In this document: piece by piece, positions 9,589-18,080 of the stretch
How positions within the stretch are numbered: the stretch's first letter is position 1
Layout of the letters: every line of letters starts with the position of its first letter
Assembly (NCBI GenBank): GCA_031296115.1
Contig: JARLGI010000027.1
Span: 124,001-188,000, forward strand
Reading direction: 5' to 3'
Length of the DNA stretch: 64,000 nt
Source: Acidobacteriota bacterium
GTDB taxonomy: Bacteria; Acidobacteriota; Terriglobia; Terriglobales; Acidobacteriaceae
Notes under the pieces: model-generated
Told to the model about the DNA's origin: nothing
Databases searched by the model: none
The model's input: the letters and a program-made list of their open reading frames with translations, nothing else
Made by a program: the position numbers and the translations under genes

Positions 9589-10830
9589 ATGCCTTCTCTG
9601 GCACTTTCCGACCTGATTGGCTCGCCGGTGTATGACCAGACCGGGGCGGCGGCCGGCAAAGTGCGCGAAGTGGCCGCGGTGCCGCAGGACAACTCGAGCC
9701 AGATACTGGGTCTGGTGGTGAAGACCCGCAGCGGCGACCGGCTACTGGTCACCAACTCGGTGATTTCCATCAATGGCGGCACACGCGCCAGCACATCCGT
9801 ATCGGATTGGATCACCTACACCGGCGGTGACGGCATGCTGCTGCTGGCGCGCGACCTCCTCGATCAACAGATCATTGACGTTCATGGACGCAAAGTGGTG
9901 CGGGTGAATGACGTCGAAATCCACCTGGAGATGGGCGACGACCATGTGGTCCTCACGCTCGGCGCTGTAGACGTAGGGGCGCGCGGGGCCGTGCGTCGCC
10001 TGCTGAAGGGAGCGGTACCTGCAGGCGCGCTGCATGCGCTGGTGAACAGGATTCCGCCGCGGCTGATCCCATGGGAGTTCGTTGATCTGATCGAAGTTGA
10101 CCCTACCCGGCGCGTAAAGCTGAAGATTTCGCTGGACCGGCTGGCCAAACTCCATCCTGCCGACATCGCCGATATCGTCGAAGATCTGGCCCCGGCGGAA
10201 CGCGAAGCCGTCTTCGAGACCCTCGATGAAGGAGTCGCAGCCGACACCCTCGAGGAAGTCGATCCCAAGCTCCAGGTTTCCATTCTCAGCTCACTCGATT
10301 CCGACCGTGCCGCCGACATCATCGAGGAGATGGATCCCGATGCCGCCGCCGACCTGCTGGGTGATATGCCTCCCGAGGCGTCGGAGGAAATCCTCACCGA
10401 AATGCAGCCCGAGGAGCGTGCCGAAGTCACCGAACTGATGACCTTCGAAGAGGACACGGCAGCCGGCCGCATGACCACGGACTATATGGCCCTGGGTCCG
10501 GCGGCCAGAGTCGAGGACGCCGTCGAGATGCTGCGCAATTTCGAAGGCGGGGTGGAGAGCGTCAGCACCGTCTTTATCATCGGCGAGCAGCAGAAACTAC
10601 TCGGCTCGGTGCCCCTCGCCAAGATCGTTCTGGCGCCAGCGGGAACGCCGCTGATGATGCTGAGCACCGGGCAAATGACCACAGTTCATCCCGGCGCCGA
10701 CGAGAAAAAAGTGGCCGAGCTCTTCGACAAGTACAACCTGCTGACCCTCCCGGTCATCGATGATGAAGGCAGGCTGACCGGCGTGATTACTGCCGACGAC
10801 GTCATCAACATGCTGCGCAAGAAACTGTAA
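9589..10830 (+). CDS. PRC-barrel / MgtE-N / CBS protein without a channel domain
   Basis: About 413 residues. Order: PRC-barrel-like strands at ~5-70 (LIGSPVYDQTGAAAGKVREV) and a second similar unit at ~85-135; an MgtE N-domain of acidic helical repeats at ~180-285 (DIADIVEDLAPAEREAVF, DAAADLLGDMPPEASEEIL); and a CBS pair at ~290-413 ending in TGVITADDVINML. In MgtE the N and CBS domains form the cytosolic Mg2+ sensor that gates the channel; here no transmembrane domain follows. The next gene, 81 bases downstream, is an NRAMP-like transporter, so the protein may sense Mg2+ for it. A TTG at 9580 is an alternative start. Confidence 0.85.
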   Translation: MPSLALSDLIGSPVYDQTGAAAGKVREVAAVPQDNSSQILGLVVKTRSGDRLLVTNSVISINGGTRASTSVSDWITYTGGDGMLLLARDLLDQQIIDVHGRKVVRVNDVEIHLEMGDDHVVLTLGAVDVGARGAVRRLLKGAVPAGALHALVNRIPPRLIPWEFVDLIEVDPTRRVKLKISLDRLAKLHPADIADIVEDLAPAEREAVFETLDEGVAADTLEEVDPKLQVSILSSLDSDRAADIIEEMDPDAAADLLGDMPPEASEEILTEMQPEERAEVTELMTFEEDTAAGRMTTDYMALGPAARVEDAVEMLRNFEGGVESVSTVFIIGEQQKLLGSVPLAKIVLAPAGTPLMMLSTGQMTTVHPGADEKKVAELFDKYNLLTLPVIDDEGRLTGVITADDVINMLRKKL

Positions 10831-10911
10831 GCTAGCCCTTCAGGTGGCGCGGTTCGCAATGTGCGTTTATTCTGGGTGGTCTTCTTGATCTCACCTTGAA
10901 TTCCCGGTGTC

Positions 10912-12174
10912 ATGACCCAAGTCCGTCGACTAAAAGTCTGGAGAATCCGACTGCTGATGTTCCTGGCCGTTATTGGGCCCGGGTTCATCACCGCGAACGT
11001 CGACAACGACGCGGGCGGAATCTACACCTATTCGGCAGCCGGAGCGCAATTCGGGTATCTCCTGCTTTGGGTCATGATCCCCATGACGGTCGCGCTGGTG
11101 GTGGTGCAGGAGATGTCGGCCCGCATGGGCGCGGTCACGGGCAAAGGCCTCAGCGACCTCATTCGCGAGGAATATGGCCTGCGGATCACGTTCCTCATGA
11201 TGATAGGGCTGGTCATCACCAACTTCGGCAACATCGTTGCCGAGTTTGCCGGGGTGGCCAGCAGCCTTGAGTTGTTCCACATCTCCCGTTACATCAGTGT
11301 TCCGGTGGCTGCAGTTATCGTTTGGTTGCTGGTGGTAAAAGGCACGTACAAGAGCGTCGAGAAGGTCTTTCTGGCGGCCTCGTTCTTTTATTTCGCCTAC
11401 ATCATTGCCGGCGTGCTGGCGGGACCAAGCTGGCAGGAGGCTTTCAAGGCCACCTTCAAACCGCCGCTGAGCAGCGCGTTCCGCGATTCCGCCTACATTT
11501 ACATGATCATTGGCGTGGTGGGGACCACGATCGCTCCCTGGATGCAGTTCTACCTCCAGTCGTCCATCGTGGAGAAGGGAATTACCGCCCGCGACTATAG
11601 GGCCTCGCGCTGGGACGTGATATTGGGGTGCCTCTTCACAGATATCGTCGCATGGTTTATCGTAGTGGCCTGCGCGGCGACGCTTTACGTGCATGGCATT
11701 CGCCAGATTCGCGATGGCGCCGACGCGGCCCAGGCACTGCGCCCGCTGGCCGGCGAGTACGCCTACATTCTCTTCGCCGCCGGTCTGTTCAACGCTTCGC
11801 TGTTCGCGGCGTCAATTCTGCCGATTTCCACCGCGTATACCGTCTGTGAAGGGCTGGGCTTCGAGTCGGGCGTCGGCCACAAATTCAGCGAGGCCAAAGT
11901 CTTTTACTGGCTCTACACGTTGCTGATTATCGCGGGCGGAGGCGTCATCCTTCTGCCGAACATTCCGCTGGTGAAGATCAGCATTCTGTCGCAGGTGGTA
12001 AACGGCATCGTGCTGCCGTTTGTGCTCATCTTCATGCTCTTGCTGGTGAACAAGAGCGAACTGATGGGCAAGTACGTGAATGGCACCTGGTTCAACCTGA
12101 TCGCCTGGGCGACGACCATCATCATGATTGGGCTGACCGTGGCCTGGTTCGTGACGGGGCGCGGCGGCGGCTAG
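10912..12174 (+). CDS. NRAMP-family divalent metal transporter, NRMT-like (possible Mg2+)
   Basis: A 420-residue membrane protein with about 11 helices and the LeuT-like NRAMP layout. In helix 1 the usual DPGN motif reads D33-A34-G35-G36, so the Asp is kept and the Asn is Gly. In helix 6 the usual Met-Pro-His reads A208-P209-W210, so the soft-metal ligand Met is lost. Loss of that Met is, to my knowledge, a hallmark of NRAMP-related magnesium transporters. The preceding gene encodes MgtE sensor domains without a channel, which fits Mg2+ handling. Substrate remains inference. The stop overlaps the convergent Nudix gene by 4 bases. Confidence 0.85.
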   Translation: MTQVRRLKVWRIRLLMFLAVIGPGFITANVDNDAGGIYTYSAAGAQFGYLLLWVMIPMTVALVVVQEMSARMGAVTGKGLSDLIREEYGLRITFLMMIGLVITNFGNIVAEFAGVASSLELFHISRYISVPVAAVIVWLLVVKGTYKSVEKVFLAASFFYFAYIIAGVLAGPSWQEAFKATFKPPLSSAFRDSAYIYMIIGVVGTTIAPWMQFYLQSSIVEKGITARDYRASRWDVILGCLFTDIVAWFIVVACAATLYVHGIRQIRDGADAAQALRPLAGEYAYILFAAGLFNASLFAASILPISTAYTVCEGLGFESGVGHKFSEAKVFYWLYTLLIIAGGGVILLPNIPLVKISILSQVVNGIVLPFVLIFMLLLVNKSELMGKYVNGTWFNLIAWATTIIMIGLTVAWFVTGRGGG

Positions 12175-12611
12175 AGCAGCGCACCGTCGGCAATTTCTTG
12201 CACCAGCTTGCGATCGGCGTCGAGGAAATCGAGCGAGGGTAGATCCTGTTTCTTGACCCAGCGGATTTCTCGAAAGATGCAGTTCTGGAGCTCGCCCTCG
12301 TAGTGCTCTACCAGAAAAAAGTGAAGCTCAACGGCATTCCCGTTGGCGTAGGTGTGACAGAACTGGGTGACTTTGGGGCCCACCTCGGGTCTTATTCCCA
12401 ACTCTTCTTCGAGCTCGCGGTGCAACGCTTGAGCCGCATTTTCTCCGGACTCAATCTTGCCTCCGGGAAATTCCCACTTGAGCGGCAGCGCCTGGTATTC
12501 CGTGCGCTGGCAGCAGAGGATTTCTTCCTGGCGGACGATGAGAGCGGCGACCACCTGTTTGATCAAGGCTTCCGCCTCGCTTGTGTACCACGGCGGCGGT
12601 AGCTCAAGCAA
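12171..12611 (-). CDS. Nudix hydrolase (MutT-like)
   Basis: About 146 residues with an intact Nudix box: GGKIESGENAAQALHRELEEELG, matching GX5EX7REUXEEXG. The core WEFPGGK and early CCQRTEY resemble MutT/8-oxo-dGTP diphosphatases, which remove oxidised nucleotides, although Nudix specificity is hard to call. The longest frame begins with TTG at 12611 inside the end of the GAF gene; no ATG fits, and the exact start is uncertain. Overlap with the upstream gene implies coupled expression. Confidence 0.88.
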   Translation of the reverse strand: MLELPPPWYTSEAEALIKQVVAALIVRQEEILCCQRTEYQALPLKWEFPGGKIESGENAAQALHRELEEELGIRPEVGPKVTQFCHTYANGNAVELHFFLVEHYEGELQNCIFREIRWVKKQDLPSLDFLDADRKLVQEIADGALL

Positions 12612-13086
12612 GCTTCGCCAGGCAGCTGCCCACCAGTGCGGCGCAGTGTTCCACCAGTTGTTGGTCGGCGTCGCTGAAGGCCGCCGGGGCGTGGCTGTCT
12701 ATATCCAGTTCGCCAACCACGCTGTCCTTCACGAAAATGGGAGCAACAATCTCAGACTTGGTCTCGATGGAGCACGCCAGATAACGCGGGTCGGCGTTCA
12801 CGTCGTCCACCACCACGGTCTGGCCTGTCGAAACCGCGGCGCCACAGATGCCCTGGTTGAGCGGGATGCGCTTGTGCGGCGTCTCTGCGCCGACGTAGGG
12901 CCCCAGCACCAGCATGGGGTCTTCGCCCAGTCGGCCGGGGTCGATCATGTAGAAGCCGACCCAGTCGAAGTGCGGCAGCCGCTCCTGTAAGCGGCCGACG
13001 ATCACGCTCATCAGGTCCTCGACACTATCGGCAGCCGCGGCCAGCGCATCGAGTTCAGTTGCCAGTTGCCGATAGTTCGTTGCCAT
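12604..13086 (-). CDS. GAF domain protein, probable free methionine-(R)-sulfoxide reductase
   Basis: A 160-residue single GAF domain. FDWVGFYMID, NQGICGAAV and SEIVAPIFV are characteristic of the fRMsr group, which reduces free Met-(R)-sulfoxide using thioredoxin. Cys81 (GICG) and Cys105 (YLAC) lie 24 residues apart, the spacing of the catalytic and resolving pair. The third Cys of the E. coli enzyme, ten residues before Cys81, is His71 here. It overlaps the Nudix gene by 8 bases; both would act on products of oxidation. Confidence 0.8.
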   Translation of the reverse strand: MATNYRQLATELDALAAAADSVEDLMSVIVGRLQERLPHFDWVGFYMIDPGRLGEDPMLVLGPYVGAETPHKRIPLNQGICGAAVSTGQTVVVDDVNADPRYLACSIETKSEIVAPIFVKDSVVGELDIDSHAPAAFSDADQQLVEHCAALVGSCLAKLA

Positions 13087-13153
13087 GTTTCTCCATTCCT
13101 ATCACAGGCTGCTTTGGCGGTTACTGGACTCCTTCCGGCCATCTGCCGGCAAC

Positions 13154-14614
13154 TCAGTACTCCCCGTACCTTCCGCGAACAGACTCAATCAACTTCTGTG
13201 AGTCGAAACCAACTCCGTCCTTGAATACGATCTCGACGTTCTCGATGTCTTCGATGCGAGACGCTGGATTGCCCTTCAACACCACTAGGTCGGCGTTCTT
13301 GCCGACCGCAATCGAGCCGATCTGGTTTTGCTTGCCCATGTACGTCGCTCCGTTCAGGGTAGCGACCTGTATTGCCTGCACCGGCGTAAAACCGGCCTCC
13401 ACCAACAGCTCAATCTCGCGCTGGTCGCCGAAGCCAGGCAGCGTGCCGCCGTTGCCCGTCGGATCCGGACCGGCAAGCAACAGCCCTCCGGCATCGGAGA
13501 AAGCCTTCTCCAATTGCATATCGCGCTTGAACATCTCCAGCGACTTACCGGCAGGCGCCGCTAGGCGGGCATTGCGCGCGTAGAGATAGGCGTCGCGCGC
13601 CTCGGAAGTCAGCGCATCCATCATCCTAGGCGACAGCGGCGGCCGTCCGGGAACGCTGTTCTCAAACACCGGCAACGTCGAAGTCACCGCAACGTGGTCC
13701 TTCACCAACGTGGCGATCAGGTCCTTGGCTTCGGGCGAATCGGGAGCCATCTTCTCCAGCGTCGGACCGCCGGCCGTCGGAGGGCAAAGGTCCGGCTTCT
13801 TGTCCGGGTCGAGCTGTGTGTTCACATAGAATCCGTGCTCCAGGTCGTCGATGCCCAACTCCGCAGCTTCCTTGTAGGTCACCGAGCAGAGGTGTCCCGT
13901 AATTTTGATGCCGCGCTTGTGGGCCTCTTCGATGGCGGCCTTCAGCTCGTCGCGCGTGATGTTCATGTAGGCCTTGAAGGACGTAACACCCTGGTCGGCC
14001 CAGTAGTTCACCATGCGGCGCGCGTCGTCGGGCCCGGTCAAGGCATGCATCTGGATGAAATAGCTATTGGGGCCTTCCAGGTATGGACCGGTAACGTCGA
14101 GGTGGGGGCCCGGGAGGCTTCCAGCTTCGATATCGCGCTTCAAATTCAGATCGGCGTAGGTCTCAACGCTACCTGTCGTCCGCAAGGTGGTGACTCCGGC
14201 GCCAAGATAGAGGCGCGGGGAAGAGAATGTCATCTGTGGGACCAGCACGGGCGGCTCACCCGGCCCTGCCGCGTCGCGGTCGGGCCGTGCGATGTAATAG
14301 AGGTGGTCGTGCATTCCGATAATGCCGGGCATGACCGAGTATCCGCGAAGGTCGAGCACAACGGTACCGCTGCTCTGCGCAACGTCGGCGCCAGGCTGCA
14401 CCGCTGCGATCCTGCCCTTCTCGATGATGACGTTCTGGTCGTCAACCGCCGGCTTTCCCGTGCCGTCGATTACCCGAACGTGTTCCAGCACCACTCTTGG
14501 TGAGTTCACCCGCACATGTTTCTGCACGACAGGCGCGAGCAAGGGCGGCTGTTGCCCCAACCCTGGCGAGGCCGCTCCCAGGCACATAATCAGCAGACAG
14601 CGAGCGATGCGCAT
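13154..14614 (-). CDS. Exported amidohydrolase family protein
   Basis: A 486-residue protein with an N-terminal signal peptide (RIARCLLIMCLGAASPGLG). The amidohydrolase fold shows the N-terminal beta-sandwich (VRVIDGTGKPAVDDQNVIIEKGRI), the metal-binding HDH in GIIGMHDHLYY, a later GHLC and LEHGFY for His ligands, and LAGPDPTG containing the conserved Asp near the end. NADLVVLKGNPASRIEDI is the usual C-terminal sandwich. Relatives include imidazolonepropionase-like and prolidase-like enzymes; the substrate is unknown. It is divergent from the VKOR gene. Confidence 0.88.
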   Translation of the reverse strand: MRIARCLLIMCLGAASPGLGQQPPLLAPVVQKHVRVNSPRVVLEHVRVIDGTGKPAVDDQNVIIEKGRIAAVQPGADVAQSSGTVVLDLRGYSVMPGIIGMHDHLYYIARPDRDAAGPGEPPVLVPQMTFSSPRLYLGAGVTTLRTTGSVETYADLNLKRDIEAGSLPGPHLDVTGPYLEGPNSYFIQMHALTGPDDARRMVNYWADQGVTSFKAYMNITRDELKAAIEEAHKRGIKITGHLCSVTYKEAAELGIDDLEHGFYVNTQLDPDKKPDLCPPTAGGPTLEKMAPDSPEAKDLIATLVKDHVAVTSTLPVFENSVPGRPPLSPRMMDALTSEARDAYLYARNARLAAPAGKSLEMFKRDMQLEKAFSDAGGLLLAGPDPTGNGGTLPGFGDQREIELLVEAGFTPVQAIQVATLNGATYMGKQNQIGSIAVGKNADLVVLKGNPASRIEDIENVEIVFKDGVGFDSQKLIESVRGRYGEY

Positions 14615-14689
14615 TCGTCCTCCTCGATAGGCTGCTTATTGTATCTGCGAAACCCGTCCGGCGGCACCCCATCGGACAAAGCAATCCAA

Positions 14690-15142
14690 ATGGGTGAGCT
14701 ACAATCGCAGTACCGGAGAAAGCGTGTGCGCTACCTGATTGTTCTGCTCGCAATTGCCGGCATTGTAGCGTCGTCGCTCGCGCTCAAGGTGCACTATGAC
14801 ACCGGTTCCGAGCCCTGCAGCATCAACGACAAATGGGACTGCGGCGTGGTGAACCACAGTCCTTACGCGGTGATGTTTGGTGTGCCAGTGGCCGCGCTGG
14901 GCATCGCTGGCTACCTGCTCATCGGCGCCCTGGGATTTCTGCGGCGGCAGGTCGAGTTGCTGATTGCGACCTTGATCGGCCTGGCATTTGCCCTGTATCT
15001 GACTCATATCGAAGCGCATGTCCTAGAAGTATGGTGCCTGTACTGCGTGATCTCACAGGCAGTCATCGCCGTCCTCGCCCTGCTGGCTTTGTTCTGGCTG
15101 GGATGGGCGAGAATGCGGCGTAACCCTTCCCAGCCAACTTGA
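14690..15142 (+). CDS. Vitamin K epoxide reductase family protein (VKOR)
   Basis: About 150 residues with four transmembrane helices. Periplasmic loop cysteines are CSINDKWDC followed by GVVNHSPYA, and the quinone-site pair is CLYC in the last helical part, matching bacterial VKOR. VKOR passes electrons from a DsbA-like oxidase to quinone and so supports disulfide formation. No fused thioredoxin domain is present, so the partner is encoded elsewhere. The ATG at 14690 lacks a good ribosome site; GTG at 14726 with GGAGA upstream is a good alternative and would begin near the first helix. Confidence 0.9.
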   Translation: MGELQSQYRRKRVRYLIVLLAIAGIVASSLALKVHYDTGSEPCSINDKWDCGVVNHSPYAVMFGVPVAALGIAGYLLIGALGFLRRQVELLIATLIGLAFALYLTHIEAHVLEVWCLYCVISQAVIAVLALLALFWLGWARMRRNPSQPT

Positions 15143-15162
15143 TAGAACGGGGGCCAATCGTC

Positions 15163-16371
15163 ATGACCATTGCCAAAGCCAAAAAAGGTGCCATCGGAAT
15201 TCTTACCGGAGGCGGCGATGTGCCCGGGTTGAACCCGGCGATTCGCGCTGTCACCATCAGGGCCTTGCGCGAGGGCTACGAGGTCATTGGGCTGCGTCGG
15301 GGATGGGCGAGCCTCGTAGACATGGTCCGCGACAAGGACTACGACAACAGCGACAACTTTCAGAGTCTGTCGGAGGAGCTGGTGAATCGGGCCGGACGTA
15401 CCGGCGGCACGTTCCTGCACACCTCGCGAACCAATCCTGCGCGGGTTGCGAAGGCGAACGTGCCTCACCATCTGCACGCGAGCTATAACTCCGCCAGGAA
15501 CGATCTGACGCCGGAGGTGCTGAAGAACCTGGAATGGCTGGGCATCGAGTCGCTGATCCCGATCGGCGGCGATGACACGTTGAGCTATGGCGTACGGCTC
15601 TACCAGGAAGGCGTGAAGGTGGTGGCGATTCCCAAGACGATGGACAACGACGTCCCGGGAACGGACTACTGCATCGGCTTCAGCACCTGCATCACGCGCA
15701 CCATCGAGATGACCAACCGCCTGCGCACCTCGGCCGGGTCGCACGAGCGCCTGCTGGTGCTCGAGGTCTTTGGCCGCTATGCGGGGTTCACCGCCATGCT
15801 GCCAACGATGGCCGGCGCTGCCAACCGCTGCGTCATTCCTGAGCACAAGTTCAGCATTGATCTGCTGGCCGAGTTGCTGCTGGCCGACCGCCGGAAGAAC
15901 CCCAGCAAGTATTCGGTGGTGCTCATTTCGGAAGGCGCGATGTACGAAGGCGGAGAGATGGTGTTCGAGCATGAAACCACCGACGCCTTCGGCCACAAGA
16001 AGCTGGGCGGCATCGGCGATCTGATCTCGCAGAAGCTGAAGGAGCTTTCGCCGAAATACAATCACGGCCGGCCGGTGGATGTGATTAACCAGAAGCTGGG
16101 ATACCTGGTGCGCTGCGGCGATCCCGATGCCCTGGATTCCATCGTGCCCATGGCCTACGGCAACCTGGCCCTGGATTTGCTGCTGAACAAAATCCACGGA
16201 CGGCTGGTGGTGCTGAAGAACGGCCGCTACGACAACATGCCGATCGAAGCGGTCATCGCCACCAAGAAGGTGGTGAACGTGAAGGAACACTACAATACCC
16301 AGCGGCTTCGTCCGCACTACAAGAGCTTCGAGATGAAGCCTCTGTTCATCATGACGACCGACCTGGGGTAG
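15163..16371 (+). CDS. 6-phosphofructokinase, probably PPi-dependent type
   Basis: A 402-residue PFK. GGGD at residues 16-19 with VPGLNPAIR is the first phosphate motif. The discriminating positions read GGDD (135-138) and PKTMDND (157-163). Asp at the position equal to E. coli 104 and Lys at that equal to 124 are the pair associated with pyrophosphate use; ATP enzymes have Gly at 104. This suggests reversible PPi-dependent phosphorylation of fructose 6-phosphate. Length fits the longer PFK clades. GGGGG about ten bases before the ATG supports the start. The 3' end overlaps the convergent 573-residue gene by 23 bases. Confidence 0.85.
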   Translation: MTIAKAKKGAIGILTGGGDVPGLNPAIRAVTIRALREGYEVIGLRRGWASLVDMVRDKDYDNSDNFQSLSEELVNRAGRTGGTFLHTSRTNPARVAKANVPHHLHASYNSARNDLTPEVLKNLEWLGIESLIPIGGDDTLSYGVRLYQEGVKVVAIPKTMDNDVPGTDYCIGFSTCITRTIEMTNRLRTSAGSHERLLVLEVFGRYAGFTAMLPTMAGAANRCVIPEHKFSIDLLAELLLADRRKNPSKYSVVLISEGAMYEGGEMVFEHETTDAFGHKKLGGIGDLISQKLKELSPKYNHGRPVDVINQKLGYLVRCGDPDALDSIVPMAYGNLALDLLLNKIHGRLVVLKNGRYDNMPIEAVIATKKVVNVKEHYNTQRLRPHYKSFEMKPLFIMTTDLG

Positions 16372-18070
16372 GGTAGGAGCCCAGGCGCAAAAAAGGCTGC
16401 TTCAGCGCATCATGTTTTTGCAGGCGGCGCAGGTACTCTGCCTCTTCCGGCAATACCTTCGCGCGAATGATTTCCGTCAGCGCGCGTTTTTTTGCGTCGT
16501 TCCAGCCCTTGAACTCGGGTACCAGCGCCATCACCAGCGCGAACTGCTCAAAGGCTGACCGCTCCAGCGGACTCCAGGTCGCGAGGTCGACTCTCAAAGC
16601 CTGGGACAGGTCTGCTGTCGCCGCGGACCGCATCTTCTCGGGATCGCCGGCGAATTTCGCTGCCATGCGAAGCTGCACGGCCAAACCGATATTCCGGGTG
16701 GAGAACATATCCCAAAGTTCTTTTGCCCCAGTGCCGAATTCATAAAACACGTGATGTTCCGCCAGCTTTCGCAGCGTGCTGGCCGAGGTGCGATGCGACG
16801 GGTCGCGCTTCATCCTGGCTTCCTCCCGCTCGGTAAGCGCCAGCAGTTCGCGACGTCCGGGCCGGAACCCCAGCTTGCGATAAAACCAGAAAGCACCGGA
16901 CTTGATGGCCTCTTCATTGTCGTGTCCGATCTGGTAGGGATAGACCGAGATGGTGGTTACCCCCGTCTGCTGATGCAGAAAGTGCAGGACCTTGGAGTAG
17001 ATCCACGCGGTCTCGCCGTCGCGGAAGGTGTAGTAGGTGTTGAATCCCACTTCCATCCACTCGAAGAGCGAAATGCCCTCGACGTAATTGATAGGCACGC
17101 CGTTCTTGAAGGTGATTCCCGCGTAATAGGCGCGCAGCGGCAGGCGCCGGTCCGGCGGCAGTCCCCAAAGAAAGATGTGGACCCCGCGTCCCACGTGGGC
17201 TTCCACGACGGTGGCGGGATCACCGCGCGTCGTGCCCCAAAGCTCGCGATAGCGAACCGTAAGCGCCTCGCGCACCATGTCGAGCAGCTTGCTGCTTTCG
17301 GCCGGCGAGAGCCTGCGGACGTTCAGCGGCGAGGATTGAAGCTCTTCAGCGAGCGACACCTGGTTGCGCTGGATCAGCGGCTTGCGGTGGTAATACATTG
17401 CCGACGGATTGCGGCGGGCACGTGTGCGGCTGGCTGGCGAATCGCCGAGCTCCCAGTCAATGGCGATCTTCAGCGCGTCATACCACGCGGTGTTTTGCAG
17501 CGTGGTCCCCGGCGCCTGCTCGAGGCGGTCCATCAGCCAGGGCAGAATTTTGTTCGCACCTCCGGCAGCAGCGGCCAACCAATCAAGAAGCGGCGTGTCC
17601 GCTTCGACTAGCGAATCGTCGGCCAGCAGAGGCACAATCTGCGGCAACGCCACCGCTATCTGACGCGCCTGCTCGTCTAGGTTCCAGTCCACAGCGACTT
17701 GTTGCGGATGGCGTTGCGTAAGCCAGCGCGCCACTTCGTAGGTGAAGGTGTCACGTATCGTTGTGCCAGCGACGCCCGAGAACTGCTCGTCGTCGAAGAG
17801 ACTCAAGTCGGCGCCGGATTCGCGCAGCCGGGCGACTTGACTCGCGATCTTGCCGAGCAGCGCTTCCGTCAGCCTTACGACTTTCGCGCTTTGCGGAAAC
17901 GCCCGCAGGAACAGCAAGGTATCGTGGAACCGCGCGAGGGAAGTGGCGTCAGAGAACCGAGCGCCCTGGAAGCTGGCCAGAAGCCTCTCGACGCGGGAGG
18001 CGCAACCCGGGCCGTAACAGCGGCGGCATGCTTCCAACCGCTGTAATTGGGTCGACAGATTCTTGTTCAT
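16349..18070 (-). CDS. Conserved hypothetical protein with GNAT-like segment
   Basis: A 573-residue soluble protein I do not recognise as a named family. No signal peptide or membrane segment is visible. Residues ~1-20 include CRRCYGPGC, a possible small metal site. The central region has ITFKNGVPINYVEG and GFNTYYTFRDGETAWIYSK, followed by YQIGHDNEEAIKSGAFWFYRKLGFRP, which resembles the acetyl-CoA-binding loop and the F-Y-x-K-L-G-F end of GNAT acetyltransferases. It lies ten bases after the antiporter gene and is likely co-transcribed with it. An N-acyltransferase role is inference only. Confidence 0.6.
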   Translation of the reverse strand: MNKNLSTQLQRLEACRRCYGPGCASRVERLLASFQGARFSDATSLARFHDTLLFLRAFPQSAKVVRLTEALLGKIASQVARLRESGADLSLFDDEQFSGVAGTTIRDTFTYEVARWLTQRHPQQVAVDWNLDEQARQIAVALPQIVPLLADDSLVEADTPLLDWLAAAAGGANKILPWLMDRLEQAPGTTLQNTAWYDALKIAIDWELGDSPASRTRARRNPSAMYYHRKPLIQRNQVSLAEELQSSPLNVRRLSPAESSKLLDMVREALTVRYRELWGTTRGDPATVVEAHVGRGVHIFLWGLPPDRRLPLRAYYAGITFKNGVPINYVEGISLFEWMEVGFNTYYTFRDGETAWIYSKVLHFLHQQTGVTTISVYPYQIGHDNEEAIKSGAFWFYRKLGFRPGRRELLALTEREEARMKRDPSHRTSASTLRKLAEHHVFYEFGTGAKELWDMFSTRNIGLAVQLRMAAKFAGDPEKMRSAATADLSQALRVDLATWSPLERSAFEQFALVMALVPEFKGWNDAKKRALTEIIRAKVLPEEAEYLRRLQKHDALKQPFLRLGSYPTPGRSS

Positions 18071-18080
18071 GCAATTATTT

